DNA of 64,000 nt from Vicinamibacterales bacterium (GTDB lineage Bacteria; Acidobacteriota; Vicinamibacteria; Vicinamibacterales; UBA2999). The stretch's first letter is position 1, and each line of letters opens with the position of its first letter. Both the position numbers and the translations under genes were made by a program. The stretch covers positions 200,480 to 264,479 of the forward strand of contig JBAZYO010000008.1 of the NCBI GenBank assembly GCA_041659285.1. Reading direction: 5' to 3'. The notes under the pieces are model-generated. The model saw nothing but the letters and a program-made list of their open reading frames with translations, had not been told where the DNA came from and did no database searches. Shown here piece after piece: positions 8,038-16,425 of the stretch.

Positions 8038-9081
8038 CTAGTGATCCAACTCGCCGTCACCCAACGTGAAGTGCCAGTCGTCGGTCGAGTCGGAGAATCC
8101 CTTCGGCGGCGTGATCGCGTTCACCTTCACCGTGAGGTCGATGCCCGACTTCACCATGAAGTACCCCGACCGCCGCAGCACCCGCCGGAACGCGGCGTGC
8201 GTGGCGTAACAGCGAATCTTGTCGGAGTCGGCGACGCGGGCCTCGCGGTCCACCCATCGCGCCAACGTCTTCAAGCCGCGCTCGTCCGCCGGGTCGGCCA
8301 GCAGATCCACGATCTGCGTGACGCGGCCCTGCGGCTCGCGCAGGTGCCGGTAGACAACGTAGCCGTCGACTTCGTCGCCGCGGCGCAACAGCGCGGCCGT
8401 GTAGCGCACGTGCGGCGGCTCGATGTACTTCCAGTTCAGGTACCTCGCGTCGCGCTGCACCGCGATGGCAAACCGGCCCGCCATCCGCTCCCACAGGCGA
8501 TCGACGCGGGCGTCGAAGCGGCGGACCACTTCCACCTCTTCGCGCAACGGCTGCGTCCGCGACACCAGCCGAACGACCGGCAGCGCCAGCGCCGAAACCA
8601 GCCGGTTGATGGCCACCGGCCAGGTCGGGATGCGCAACGCCCGGCGGCTGATCGGTTTCACCAGGCACGGCAGCGGCTGGGCCTTGGGCCACCGCATCTC
8701 GTCGAGGCGCGCGCGAGTGGCGGGGGAAAGCCCGGCGCCCAACGCCACGCCAGTGCCGCGGTCCCACGCGCGCAGCAACGCCCCGCCAAGACCCTGGCGC
8801 TGGCGCTCGGCGACGACCAGCGGATCCGAGCTCCACGTGCCGGCGGCTTCCTGTCCGCCGATGGTGAGGCGCACGGGCAAGAGCGGGCACGCCGCGATCA
8901 ACGTCGGGCCTTCACGAACTACCCAGTAGGGAGGCTCGACGCCGGCCGCCGGGTTCCTGCGGACCCAGTCCCAACGCAGGCGCAGACGGTCGGCCGCTTC
9001 GTTGCCGAGCGTCCGTCGATAGATCTGTTCAACGCCCCGACGATCGTCAGGGGTGTAGCGTTCGATATCCGCCATGGACAA
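8038..9081 (-). CDS. GNAT-family N-acyltransferase (two-domain)
   Basis: 347 residues. The N-terminal GNAT domain carries the acetyl-CoA pyrophosphate-binding signature (ERQRQGLGGALLRA, about residue 95) and the C-terminal half looks like a second, degenerate GNAT fold (DARYLNWKYIEPP). This arrangement occurs in large GNATs near polysaccharide genes. Substrate unknown. Two ATGs lie two codons apart (MSM); either may be used. Confidence 0.8.
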   Translation of the reverse strand: MSMADIERYTPDDRRGVEQIYRRTLGNEAADRLRLRWDWVRRNPAAGVEPPYWVVREGPTLIAACPLLPVRLTIGGQEAAGTWSSDPLVVAERQRQGLGGALLRAWDRGTGVALGAGLSPATRARLDEMRWPKAQPLPCLVKPISRRALRIPTWPVAINRLVSALALPVVRLVSRTQPLREEVEVVRRFDARVDRLWERMAGRFAIAVQRDARYLNWKYIEPPHVRYTAALLRRGDEVDGYVVYRHLREPQGRVTQIVDLLADPADERGLKTLARWVDREARVADSDKIRCYATHAAFRRVLRRSGYFMVKSGIDLTVKVNAITPPKGFSDSTDDWHFTLGDGELDH

Positions 9082-9151
9082 AACAAGCCGCGCCAGTCAC
9101 AACTGCGAGGGGAGTGCTAATTCTACGCGAGGGACGCGACGGTGAGGGCGC

Positions 9152-9910
9152 TTACCTGCCGCCTGGAGGACGCACCTGGGCGCCGGGCTGTTGCGTCTGC
9201 ACGGGAGGATTGACGATCACGCCCGGCCTGGATGAGCCGACCGTGGGCCCGGTTCCGGGATTCGCCGGGTTCGGCGCCGGGTTGATCGTGATGCTCTGCG
9301 GTGCGCCCGTGTTGGGGTTGATCGTGATCACCGGCTGACCGTTCACTCCGGGCGGCGCCTGGAAGACGCCCGGCTGCGGGAACCCGTTCTGCTGACCCGG
9401 CTGCGGGAACGAGAACACCGGCGGATTGGGCGGATTTGAATCCGGATCTTCTTCCTCTTCGGCGTCGTCTGAAGACGCCGGCGCGGGCCGTGGCGCCGCG
9501 AAGCGCGGGTTGGGCGGCGCCGGACCCTGGCCTGGCGCCGGGCGCGCGGCCGGCGCTGGTGCGGCGCTCGTGGCCAGCACGAGGATGCGGTCGTAGATCG
9601 ACGCGCCGGTGGCGGCCGAGGCGCTGCGCGGAGCGGCCATGTAGCCGGCGACGCTGCGCAGCACGATTTCAAGCGCCTGCGATTCCGGCACGTCCACGAG
9701 CTTGAGCGTGAGCGGCGCGCCCGACACGCGTTCGCCGCCGATCACCTTGGTCCCGCCCAGCTTGCCCCACTCCACGAGGATGGTGCGCACGGGTACCGAC
9801 GTCGCCTCGAGCGAAACCCGGCCGTCGTTGAACGACAGCTTCAGCTGCTGCGCGCTTGCCGGCAGGCTGACGAGGATCGACAGGGCAAATGTGAGAAGGG
9901 TTCGACGCAT
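9152..9910 (-). CDS. Secreted protein with STN/secretin-N-like domain and Pro-rich tail
   Basis: 252 residues. A signal peptide ends at ASAQQ. Residues about 24-95 (VPVRTILVEWGKLGGTKVIG, then the leucine-rich LTLKLVDVPESQALEIVLRS) resemble the short secretin/TonB N-terminal fold, which compares a beta strand with a helix pair. The remaining 150 residues are Pro/Ala/Asn-rich with acidic patches and NPNTGAPQSITINPAPNP-type stretches and are probably disordered. A periplasmic scaffold role is inferred. Confidence 0.65.
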   Translation of the reverse strand: MRRTLLTFALSILVSLPASAQQLKLSFNDGRVSLEATSVPVRTILVEWGKLGGTKVIGGERVSGAPLTLKLVDVPESQALEIVLRSVAGYMAAPRSASAATGASIYDRILVLATSAAPAPAARPAPGQGPAPPNPRFAAPRPAPASSDDAEEEEDPDSNPPNPPVFSFPQPGQQNGFPQPGVFQAPPGVNGQPVITINPNTGAPQSITINPAPNPANPGTGPTVGSSRPGVIVNPPVQTQQPGAQVRPPGGR

Positions 9911-9991
9911 GAAAACGCCTGAAATCAGTATACGCCTTTGCCTGATTTAGACGCCCGCGGCGCCAGCCCGGTCTTGGACTCCGGCGGCCGC

Positions 9992-11092
9992 TCAGCGCGA
10001 GGGTGGATTGAAGGACGAAGCCGCCCGGGCGACCGCCGCGACCTGGTCGTCGGTAAGCGCCGGATACATAGGCAACGAAACGACTTCCGAGCACACCCGG
10101 TCGGCCACCGGGCACATGGCCGGGTTGGTGGCCGCCAGCGCCGGCTGCCGCGGAATGGGCACCGGGTAGTGGATCAGGGTTTCGACACCCTGGCTCGTGC
10201 AATGTGCCTGGAAGGCATCGCGATGCGGCGTGAGCACCGGGAAGAGGTGATAGACGTGGCCCGGGTCGAATTCACGGGGCACCGTGAGTGAAGCCGGCAC
10301 CAGCGCGCGCCGGTAGCCCGCGGCGATGCTTCGCCGCCGCGCGGTCCATCCCGCCAGATACGGGAGGCGCGCCCGCAGGATGGCCGCCTGCAATTCGTCG
10401 AGGCGGCTGTTCGCGCCCGCTTCCTGGTGGTGATAGCGGGAGGTCTGGCCGCCGTTGCGCAGCCGCTTGATGCGCGCGGCCAGCTGCGCGTCGCCGGTAA
10501 TCACCGCGCCGCCATCGCCCAGCGCGCCGAGGTTCTTGGTGGGGTAGAAGCTGGTGGCGCCGGCAATGCCGATGGTGCCGACCGCCCGCCCATCCGCGGT
10601 GGCGAGGTGGGCCTGCGCCGCGTCCTCGACGAGGGCCAGGTGGTGGCGCGCCGCAATCGCCTCGAAGGCGCGCATGTCGGCGGCCTGGCCGTACAAGTGC
10701 ACCGGCAGGATGGCCCGGGTCCGCGGCGTGATGGCCGCTTCGGTCGCGCGCGGATCGAGCGTCAGCCGCTCGGGGTCGATGTCGGCAAACACCGGGCGGG
10801 CGCCCGCCATCATCACCGCGAGCGCCGAGTAGGCCGCCGACAGCGGCGGCGTGATCACCTCGTCGCCGGGGCCGATGTCGAGCGCGCGCAGGATCAGCGT
10901 GATGGCGTCGGTGCCGGTGCCGACGCCCACCGCGTGGGCGGCCTGGCTGGCCGCCGCAAACTCCGACTCGAACGCCTCGACCTCCGGGCCGAGCACGAAC
11001 CAGCCGCTCGCAATCACGCGTTCGATCGCCGCCTTGACCGCCGCGGTGTCTTCGCCCGGGCGGAGCGCGTTAAACGGGACGCTCATCGACAT
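9992..11092 (-). CDS. DegT/DnrJ/EryC1/StrS-family sugar aminotransferase
   Basis: 366 residues. PLP-dependent enzyme with the Schiff-base Lys in SFYPTKNLGALGDGG, the VEDAAQAH motif and VGTGTDAITLILRAL at the cofactor phosphate. It should aminate a keto-sugar nucleotide. It is last in a five-gene minus-strand glycan cluster and overlaps the preceding SDR gene by 23 nt. The partner SDR may supply the keto-sugar. Confidence 0.93.
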   Translation of the reverse strand: MSMSVPFNALRPGEDTAAVKAAIERVIASGWFVLGPEVEAFESEFAAASQAAHAVGVGTGTDAITLILRALDIGPGDEVITPPLSAAYSALAVMMAGARPVFADIDPERLTLDPRATEAAITPRTRAILPVHLYGQAADMRAFEAIAARHHLALVEDAAQAHLATADGRAVGTIGIAGATSFYPTKNLGALGDGGAVITGDAQLAARIKRLRNGGQTSRYHHQEAGANSRLDELQAAILRARLPYLAGWTARRRSIAAGYRRALVPASLTVPREFDPGHVYHLFPVLTPHRDAFQAHCTSQGVETLIHYPVPIPRQPALAATNPAMCPVADRVCSEVVSLPMYPALTDDQVAAVARAASSFNPPSR

Positions 11093-12077
11093 ATTTGGCG
11101 AGGTGTTCGCGGTAGTAATCCAGCGTGCGCGTGAAACCTTCGCGCAGCGGCACCGTCGGCGCCCATCCGGTGCGCGTCATGAACAGCGACGAGTCGGCGT
11201 AGAAGCTGCCGATGTCGATCGCCTTCTTTTCCGCCGGCCAGTCGATGAACTTGTAGCGGCCCCGTCCGGCCAGTTCGACGAGCAGGGCCACCAGGTCACG
11301 GTGGGTGATGTGTTCATCGCCGCCGACGTTGAACGCCTCGCCGTTCACCGCGTCGCTGGCGCCCGCGGCCAGGAACGCCTCGACCGCGTCATCGACGTAG
11401 ACGAAGTCGCGGACCTGCGAGCCGTCGCCGAAGACCTCGATCTCGCGGTCTTCGAGCACCAGGCGGATGAACCAGCCGATGAAGCCCTGGCGGTTGTGAC
11501 GCAGCAACTGCCGCGGCCCGTACACGTTGGTGAGCCGCAGCGCGCAGGCGCGCACGCCGAACACGTTGTTGTAAACCAGGTGGTAGTACTCGCCGGCCGC
11601 CTTGTTGACGCCGTTGACGTCGGTCGGCCGCACCAGTTGGCGTTCGGTCACCGGCAGCGCGTCGGGCCGCCCGTAGATCTGCCGCGTGCTGGCGTAGACG
11701 ACCTTCGCCTTGGGGTTGTGGTGCCGGCACGCTTCGAGCAGCGTCAGCTGGCTGCGGCAGTTGATCTCGAGGTCGGTGTGCGGATCCCGCATGCTGTCGA
11801 TGTGGCTCACCTGGCCGGCGAGGTTGAAGATCACCTCGCGGTCCTGCACCAGGTAGTTCATCGTGCTGGCCTGCCGCACGTCGGCGACGTTGACGCGCAC
11901 GCGGGATTCGATGCCGCTGATGTTGAAGAGGTTGCCGCCGTAGTCGGGGATCAGCGAATCGACCAGCAGCACGTCGGCGCCGAGCCCGGCCAGCCGGTGC
12001 GCGAGGTTGCTGCCGATGAACCCGAGGCCGCCGGTGATCATCACGCGCCGGCCCTGGTAGAACGCCGCGTTGGTCAT
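11070..12077 (-). CDS. Extended SDR (NDP-sugar epimerase/dehydratase-like) lacking the catalytic Tyr
   Basis: 335 residues from ATG 12077. The Rossmann motif GGLGFIGSNL binds NAD(P), and VYASTRQIYG supplies the catalytic Ser/Thr strand. Where extended SDRs have YxxxK, this protein reads NGVNK (PTDVNGVNKAAGEYYH), so Lys is kept but Tyr is Asn. LRLTNVYGPRQ and the C-terminal GDGSQVRDFVYVDD are normal for the family. It may use another acid/base or catalyse a different step. The start overlaps the GT2 stop by 4 nt (ATGA). Confidence 0.88.
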   Translation of the reverse strand: MTNAAFYQGRRVMITGGLGFIGSNLAHRLAGLGADVLLVDSLIPDYGGNLFNISGIESRVRVNVADVRQASTMNYLVQDREVIFNLAGQVSHIDSMRDPHTDLEINCRSQLTLLEACRHHNPKAKVVYASTRQIYGRPDALPVTERQLVRPTDVNGVNKAAGEYYHLVYNNVFGVRACALRLTNVYGPRQLLRHNRQGFIGWFIRLVLEDREIEVFGDGSQVRDFVYVDDAVEAFLAAGASDAVNGEAFNVGGDEHITHRDLVALLVELAGRGRYKFIDWPAEKKAIDIGSFYADSSLFMTRTGWAPTVPLREGFTRTLDYYREHLAKYVDERPV

Positions 12078-12841
12078 CGCCGAGGCCCCGCGCCGGGCGC
12101 CGGCGCGGTAACCGGCCTCGCCTTGAGGTGCTCGCGGCGGATCACGAGCAGCCACCACAGCTTGAGCACATCGACGCCGGTGCGGAAGATGCGGGGGAAG
12201 TTGAAGAACTGCGACTTGCCGTAGGCGCGGTGGTAATGGTGGACCGGCGTTTCGGCGACGCGGAAGCCCGCGTCCTGGAACTTCTTCATCATCTCCAGGC
12301 AGATCACGCCGCTGTCTTTCTCGAGTCGGACCACGTCGAAGATCCGCCGCCGCATCAGCCGGAAGTCGCAATCGACGTCGCGGACCTTCAGGCCAAACAG
12401 CAGCTTCACGGTGTGGTGGTAGAGGCGGCCGATAATGATGCGGTGCCTCGGATCCGACCGGCTGATCTTCCAGCCGTTCACCCAATCCACCTCGTCGGTC
12501 ATCTGCTTCCAGAGCAGGACCATTTCCGACGGGTCGTACTGGGCGTCGCCGTCGGTGTAGAACACCAGGTCCTTGGTGGCGGCGGCAAACCCGGATCGCA
12601 AGGCGCCGCCGTAGCCGCGGTTCTTCTGGTGGTGGATGATGCGGACGTGGTCGGGATACACCCGCGCCAGCTCGTCGAGAATGCGCGGCGTCTCGTCCTG
12701 GCTGCCGTCGTTGATGACCATGACTTCGAAGTCGGGCGTCAGCGTGCCCGCCACCTGCACGGCGCTGATCACCAGGCTGGCAATCGTGCCGGCATCGTTG
12801 TAGGCCGGAAAGAACACGCTCAGGCCGGGCATCTTGGCCAC
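12074..12841 (-). CDS. GT2-family glycosyltransferase
   Basis: 255 residues. GT-A fold with FFPAYNDAGTI, VINDGSQDET, and the metal-binding YTDGDAQYDPSE. A CDFRLMRR motif and the late aromatic HHYHRAYGKSQFF resemble dolichyl-phosphate-sugar synthase-like GT2 enzymes. There is no C-terminal membrane pair, so it should act at the inner face of the membrane. It is translationally coupled to the following SDR gene. Confidence 0.9.
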   Translation of the reverse strand: MAKMPGLSVFFPAYNDAGTIASLVISAVQVAGTLTPDFEVMVINDGSQDETPRILDELARVYPDHVRIIHHQKNRGYGGALRSGFAAATKDLVFYTDGDAQYDPSEMVLLWKQMTDEVDWVNGWKISRSDPRHRIIIGRLYHHTVKLLFGLKVRDVDCDFRLMRRRIFDVVRLEKDSGVICLEMMKKFQDAGFRVAETPVHHYHRAYGKSQFFNFPRIFRTGVDVLKLWWLLVIRREHLKARPVTAPAPGAGPRR

Positions 12842-12842
12842 T

Positions 12843-13580
12843 TTACTTCGATCCTCCCGGCTGCCGCGGCCGGATCCGGCCGTGGCGCAGCACGAGCTTC
12901 CAGGGCGTGATCAGGGATTCGAGCAGCACGCCGCTCGACAGCTTCGACGCGCCCTGCCGCCGCTCCACGAAGATGATCGGCGACTCGACGATGCTGAGGC
13001 CGGCGTCGGCGGCCATGAACGTCACGTCGAGCAGGAAGGCGTAGCCTTCGGACACGATCTTGTCGAGCGGCAGCCGGGCGAGCGACCGCCGCCGCCAGCA
13101 GCGGTAGCCGGTGGTGATGTCGCGCAAGCCGAGACCGGTGACCGTGCGGATGTAAAAGTTCGCGAACGAGCTGAGGATGATCCGGCGCAGCGGCCAGTTC
13201 ACGACGCTGATGCCGTTCAGGTATCGCGACCCGATGACGAGGTCCGCGCCTGCCTCGGCTTCGGCGATCATCGCCGGCAGGTACTTCGGATCATGCGACA
13301 GGTCGGCGTCCATCTGGCACACCAGGTCGGCATCACCGGCAATGGCGTGGCGGAAGCCTTCGAGGTACGACACCCCCAGGCCCCGCGGGCCGGTGCGATG
13401 GAGCACGCGCACACGGCCGGGATACTGGACGGTGAGCGCATCGGCGACCGCGCCGGTGCCGTCGGGTGACTGATCGTCCAGCACCATCACCTCGGTGCCG
13501 GGCACCTCGAGGATGTCCTTGACGAGAATGGGCAGGTTCTCCCGCTCGTTGTAGGTCGGGACCAGGACCAGCGTCTTCAT
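12843..13580 (-). CDS. Polyprenol-phosphate mannose synthase-like GT2
   Basis: 245 residues. VLVPTYNERENLPIL, VLDDQSPDGTG and CQMDADLSHDPKYLP match bacterial Dpm1-like enzymes, which transfer mannose or another hexose from a nucleotide donor to polyprenyl phosphate. RRQGASKLSSGVLLES near the end is the usual acceptor-side signature. Only 1 nt separates it from the next GT2 gene, and 3 nt separate it from the upstream one. Confidence 0.88.
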   Translation of the reverse strand: MKTLVLVPTYNERENLPILVKDILEVPGTEVMVLDDQSPDGTGAVADALTVQYPGRVRVLHRTGPRGLGVSYLEGFRHAIAGDADLVCQMDADLSHDPKYLPAMIAEAEAGADLVIGSRYLNGISVVNWPLRRIILSSFANFYIRTVTGLGLRDITTGYRCWRRRSLARLPLDKIVSEGYAFLLDVTFMAADAGLSIVESPIIFVERRQGASKLSSGVLLESLITPWKLVLRHGRIRPRQPGGSK

Positions 13581-13583
13581 CCG

Positions 13584-14444
13584 CTACCGCCGCCCCTCGA
13601 AGCGCAGCGACGCCACCTGCTCCGACACCAGGCCGACCAGCATGACGATCACCGAGAACATCAGGAGCAACACGGCGCCGTTGGGAATGCGGTCGTGGTA
13701 GGCGAAGTTCCAGGCGCCGTAGCCGGCGCCGAGCACGAACGCCGCCGCGCTGACCGGCGCGAAGATCCGCAGAGGACTGAAGATGGTGATGACTTTGAGC
13801 AAGATCAATAGAAACTTTGCGCCGTCGCTCGCCAGCCGGATCTTCGACGTGCCGATCCGCGGCAAGGCCCCAATGGGCTCGAACGCCACATTGTAACCGG
13901 CCTTGATGAAGGCCAGCGTTGTCGTGGTCGGCGTCGAGAAGCCGTTCGGGAGCAAGTGGATGAACTCGAGCAGGTACTCGCGGCGTCCGGCGCGGAAACC
14001 GGACGTCAGATCCGGAATCGGGCGGTCGGTGAGGTAACTGGCCAGCCAGTTCAGGACGGCGTTGCCAATCCGGCGTCCCGCCGTGGCCTGGGTGTCGGAC
14101 GAACGCGCGCCGATCACGAGGTCGTACTCGCCGAGCCGCGCCACCAGGCGCGCCACGTCGTTGGCGCGATGCTGGCCGTCGCCATCGACAATCGTCAGCC
14201 ACTCGCTCGACGTCGCGCGGATCGCCGTCTTCACGGCGGCGCCGTTGCCCTTGTTGTACGGATGCGAGACCACGCGGGCGCCGGCCGCTTCCGCGGCCTG
14301 GCCCGTGCCATCGGTGGACCCGTCGTCCACGACCAGCACTTCGTGCCACGGCGCGGCGGCGCGGAGGCTGGCGACGACCGCGCCAATGCTCTCGCGCTCG
14401 TTGAAGGCCGGGACGACGATGGTGACGGAGCTTGGCGAGGCCAT
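13584..14444 (-). CDS. GT2-family glycosyltransferase with two C-terminal membrane helices
   Basis: 286 residues. IVVPAFNERESIGAVV, VVDDGSTDGTG and IVDGDGQHRAND form the GT-A core. LTSGFRAGRREYLLEFIHLLPNG follows. Two hydrophobic helices at about 225-245 and 255-275 are as in GtrB/DPMS-type enzymes that make polyprenyl-phosphate sugars. It is the first gene of the five-gene glycan cluster and is divergent from mraZ across 229 nt. Confidence 0.88.
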   Translation of the reverse strand: MASPSSVTIVVPAFNERESIGAVVASLRAAAPWHEVLVVDDGSTDGTGQAAEAAGARVVSHPYNKGNGAAVKTAIRATSSEWLTIVDGDGQHRANDVARLVARLGEYDLVIGARSSDTQATAGRRIGNAVLNWLASYLTDRPIPDLTSGFRAGRREYLLEFIHLLPNGFSTPTTTTLAFIKAGYNVAFEPIGALPRIGTSKIRLASDGAKFLLILLKVITIFSPLRIFAPVSAAAFVLGAGYGAWNFAYHDRIPNGAVLLLMFSVIVMLVGLVSEQVASLRFEGRR

Positions 14445-14606
14445 CGGCTACAGAAAAATTTGCTGGCTAGGAACCGGCAATCGTAGCACGCGAGGCGTAG
14501 CACCCCGGCCTCTCCAGGTGGTAGTCAAAATATTGACACACCTTCGTCTTGTTGGCGAAACAAAGGCGTAAACGATAGACAGGTAACCATTTGAAGCACT
14601 TGGACG

Positions 14607-14635
14607 TTGACAAGCCCACTCACCCCACTTAATAT
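14607..14635 (+). promoter_or_regulatory. Promoter of the dcw cluster
   Basis: A perfect TTGACA (14607-14612) is followed by a 17-nt spacer and TAATAT (14630-14635), placing transcription start near 14642, inside the MraZ repeats. The rest of the 229-nt gap between the GT2 and mraZ starts also holds a GTCAA-AATA-TTGAC palindrome at 14524-14537, which could give -35 elements on both strands. Confidence 0.7.
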
Positions 14636-14639
14636 CCGA

Positions 14640-14664
14640 GTGGATTTTTGTGGAGTGAAGTGGA
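14640..14664 (+). promoter_or_regulatory. MraZ operator: three GTGGA direct repeats at 10-nt period
   Basis: GTGGA occurs at 14640, 14650 and 14660, each separated by 5 nt. Known MraZ sites are closely similar G-rich pentamers with the same 10-bp period. The third repeat is also the Shine-Dalgarno (GGAG, 8 nt before the GTG start of mraZ). MraZ binding would block both transcription start and ribosome-site DNA. Confidence 0.8.
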
Positions 14665-14673
14665 GTTATAGAC

Positions 14674-15114
14674 GTGCTCCGGGGCAACCAGCCGGCGAAA
14701 ATTGATGATAAGGGCCGGCTCAAGGTCCCGAACGGCTTTCGTGCCGCGATTCAGAAGGATCACGGCCCCGAGCTGTTCGTGACGAGCCTTACGGGCCAGT
14801 CTGTACGGATCTATCCAATGCCGGTCTGGCTCGAGATCGAGGGCCGCATTGCGCAGATGCCTTCTACTCATCCCGCGCGACAGAAGTACCTGGACCGCGT
14901 GAACTTTTACGGTCAGGTCGCGGAACTCGACCCCCAGGGACGCGTCCTGATTCAGCCCCGGCTTCGTGACAGCGCGCTCATGACCGGCGAAGTAGACGTG
15001 CTGGGGCAGCAGAACTACCTCGAGGTCTGGAACCACGAGCGCTTCGTCGCCCGGTTGCTCACCGAGCCGTTCACCGACGACGACGCGCGAGCGCTTGCTG
15101 ATTTCGGGATCTAG
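14674..15114 (+). CDS. mraZ: Transcriptional regulator MraZ
   Basis: 146 residues, GTG start with GGAG 8 nt upstream. Two SpoVT/AbrB-like halves are visible: AKIDDKGRLKVPNGFR (about 9-24) and AELDPQGRVLIQPRLR (about 88-103), each with the D.kGR.. motif of the DNA-binding double-psi barrel. MraZ forms a ring and represses its own dcw operon through spaced pentamer repeats, which are present just upstream. The stop overlaps the rsmH start (TAGTG). Confidence 0.95.
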   Translation: MLRGNQPAKIDDKGRLKVPNGFRAAIQKDHGPELFVTSLTGQSVRIYPMPVWLEIEGRIAQMPSTHPARQKYLDRVNFYGQVAELDPQGRVLIQPRLRDSALMTGEVDVLGQQNYLEVWNHERFVARLLTEPFTDDDARALADFGI

Positions 15115-16007
15115 TGGAACGCGCACTTCACGTTCCCGTTCTGCTCGAGGAGGTGCGGTCGCTGCTCCAGCCGGAGCGCGGCGGCACCTTCGTGGATTGC
15201 ACCGTGGGCCTGGGCGGCCACTCGCGCATGTTGCTCGAGGGCGGGGCGACGCGGCTGATTGGGATCGATCGCGACACCGACGCGATCGCGATCGCGCGGA
15301 CGGAGCTCGAATCGTTCGGTGATCGGGTCACGCTCGTGCACGCCGACTACCGCGAGGTCGCCGGCGTGCTGGACGCCGAGGGCGTGCCGGAGGTCGCGGG
15401 GCTGCTCGCCGACTTCGGCGTCTCGTCGATGCAGCTGGACGGCGAGGGGCGCGGGTTCAGCTTCAAGCGCGACGAGCCGCTGGACATGCGGATGGACCGC
15501 AGCCGCGGCGAGACGGCGGCCGAGCTGATCGACCGGGTCGAGGAAACGGAACTGGCCGACGCCATCTATCGCTTCGGCGAAGAGCGGCGGTCCCGGCAAG
15601 TGGCGCGCGCCATCGTCATGGCGCGCCAGCAGTCGCCGATCGAGACGACCGGGCGGCTGGCGGAGATCGTGCGGCGAGGGGTGGCCGCGCGCGGCTGGCA
15701 GCGGATCGATCCGGCGACGCGCACGTTCCAGGCGCTGCGCATCTGGGTCAACCGCGAGCTGGATGAACTCGACTCGTTTATCGGCCGGGCCGCCTCGCGG
15801 CTGCAGGTCGGCGGGCGGCTGGCGCTGATTTCGTTTCACTCACTGGAAGACCGGGTGGTGAAACACACGCTGCGCGATCTGGCGCGCGGCGACGAGGCGG
15901 CCATCAAGGTGCTGACCAAGCACCCGGTGATCGCCGGGGACGCGGAAGCGGCCGTCAACCCGCGGGCCCGGAGCGCGAAGCTCCGTGCCGCAGTACGAAT
16001 CAGGTAA
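15114..16007 (+). CDS. rsmH: 16S rRNA m4C1402 methyltransferase RsmH
   Basis: 297 residues, GTG start. HVPVLLEEV at the N-terminus, the SAM-binding FVDCTVGLGGHSRMLL, GLLADFGVSSMQLD, and LISFHSLEDRVVK near the C-terminus are all RsmH/MraW signatures. It methylates N4 of C1402 of 16S rRNA. It is the second gene of the dcw operon and overlaps mraZ by 1 nt. Confidence 0.96.
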   Translation: MERALHVPVLLEEVRSLLQPERGGTFVDCTVGLGGHSRMLLEGGATRLIGIDRDTDAIAIARTELESFGDRVTLVHADYREVAGVLDAEGVPEVAGLLADFGVSSMQLDGEGRGFSFKRDEPLDMRMDRSRGETAAELIDRVEETELADAIYRFGEERRSRQVARAIVMARQQSPIETTGRLAEIVRRGVAARGWQRIDPATRTFQALRIWVNRELDELDSFIGRAASRLQVGGRLALISFHSLEDRVVKHTLRDLARGDEAAIKVLTKHPVIAGDAEAAVNPRARSAKLRAAVRIR

Positions 16008-16018
16008 GGGAGGGGCGG

Positions 16019-16414
16019 ATGGACAAAGCAGGAACCTTCGAATACGAAATTCGCAAGGACTTCCGCAATAACCAGATCGTGCGGGAGGTGGACGAGCGCC
16101 GCCAGCGCGACCTGTGGATGACGCTCGGCGTTGGCGTCGCCCTTGTCGGGGTGCTGCTGTTCTCGGCGTGGCAGCACTTCGAGCTGCTGCGCCATGGCTA
16201 CAGGCTCGAGCAGATGCAGCGCGACCGCGCGGCGGAGAACGACATCAACCGCCACCTGCGCCTCGAAATGGAAACGCTGCGCGCTCCCCAGCGCATCGAG
16301 AAGCTCGCGATCGAGCGGCTCGGCATGGTGAGCCCCGGCGCGGCTGAAGCCGTCGTGCTCGAACGCGTGGCGCCGCAGGCGGCGCCCGCCAAGTCCGTCG
16401 TCGCGAGCCGGTAA
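16019..16414 (+). CDS. ftsL: FtsL-like cell division protein
   Basis: 131 residues. A cytoplasmic N-tail of about 35 residues, one membrane segment (LGVGVALVGVLLFSAW, about 37-52) and a periplasmic coiled coil (YRLEQMQRDRAAENDIN to RIEKLAIERLGMVSPG). Sequence similarity in FtsL is weak, so the assignment rests on topology and position between rsmH and ftsI. It would pair with FtsQ/FtsB in the divisome. Confidence 0.75.
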   Translation: MDKAGTFEYEIRKDFRNNQIVREVDERRQRDLWMTLGVGVALVGVLLFSAWQHFELLRHGYRLEQMQRDRAAENDINRHLRLEMETLRAPQRIEKLAIERLGMVSPGAAEAVVLERVAPQAAPAKSVVASR

Positions 16415-16425
16415 CAGGGTCGACC

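Noticed and set aside
14524..14538. GTCAA-AATA-TTGAC as the main dcw promoter
   Set aside because: No -10 at proper distance; TTGACA at 14607 with TAATAT is better placed.
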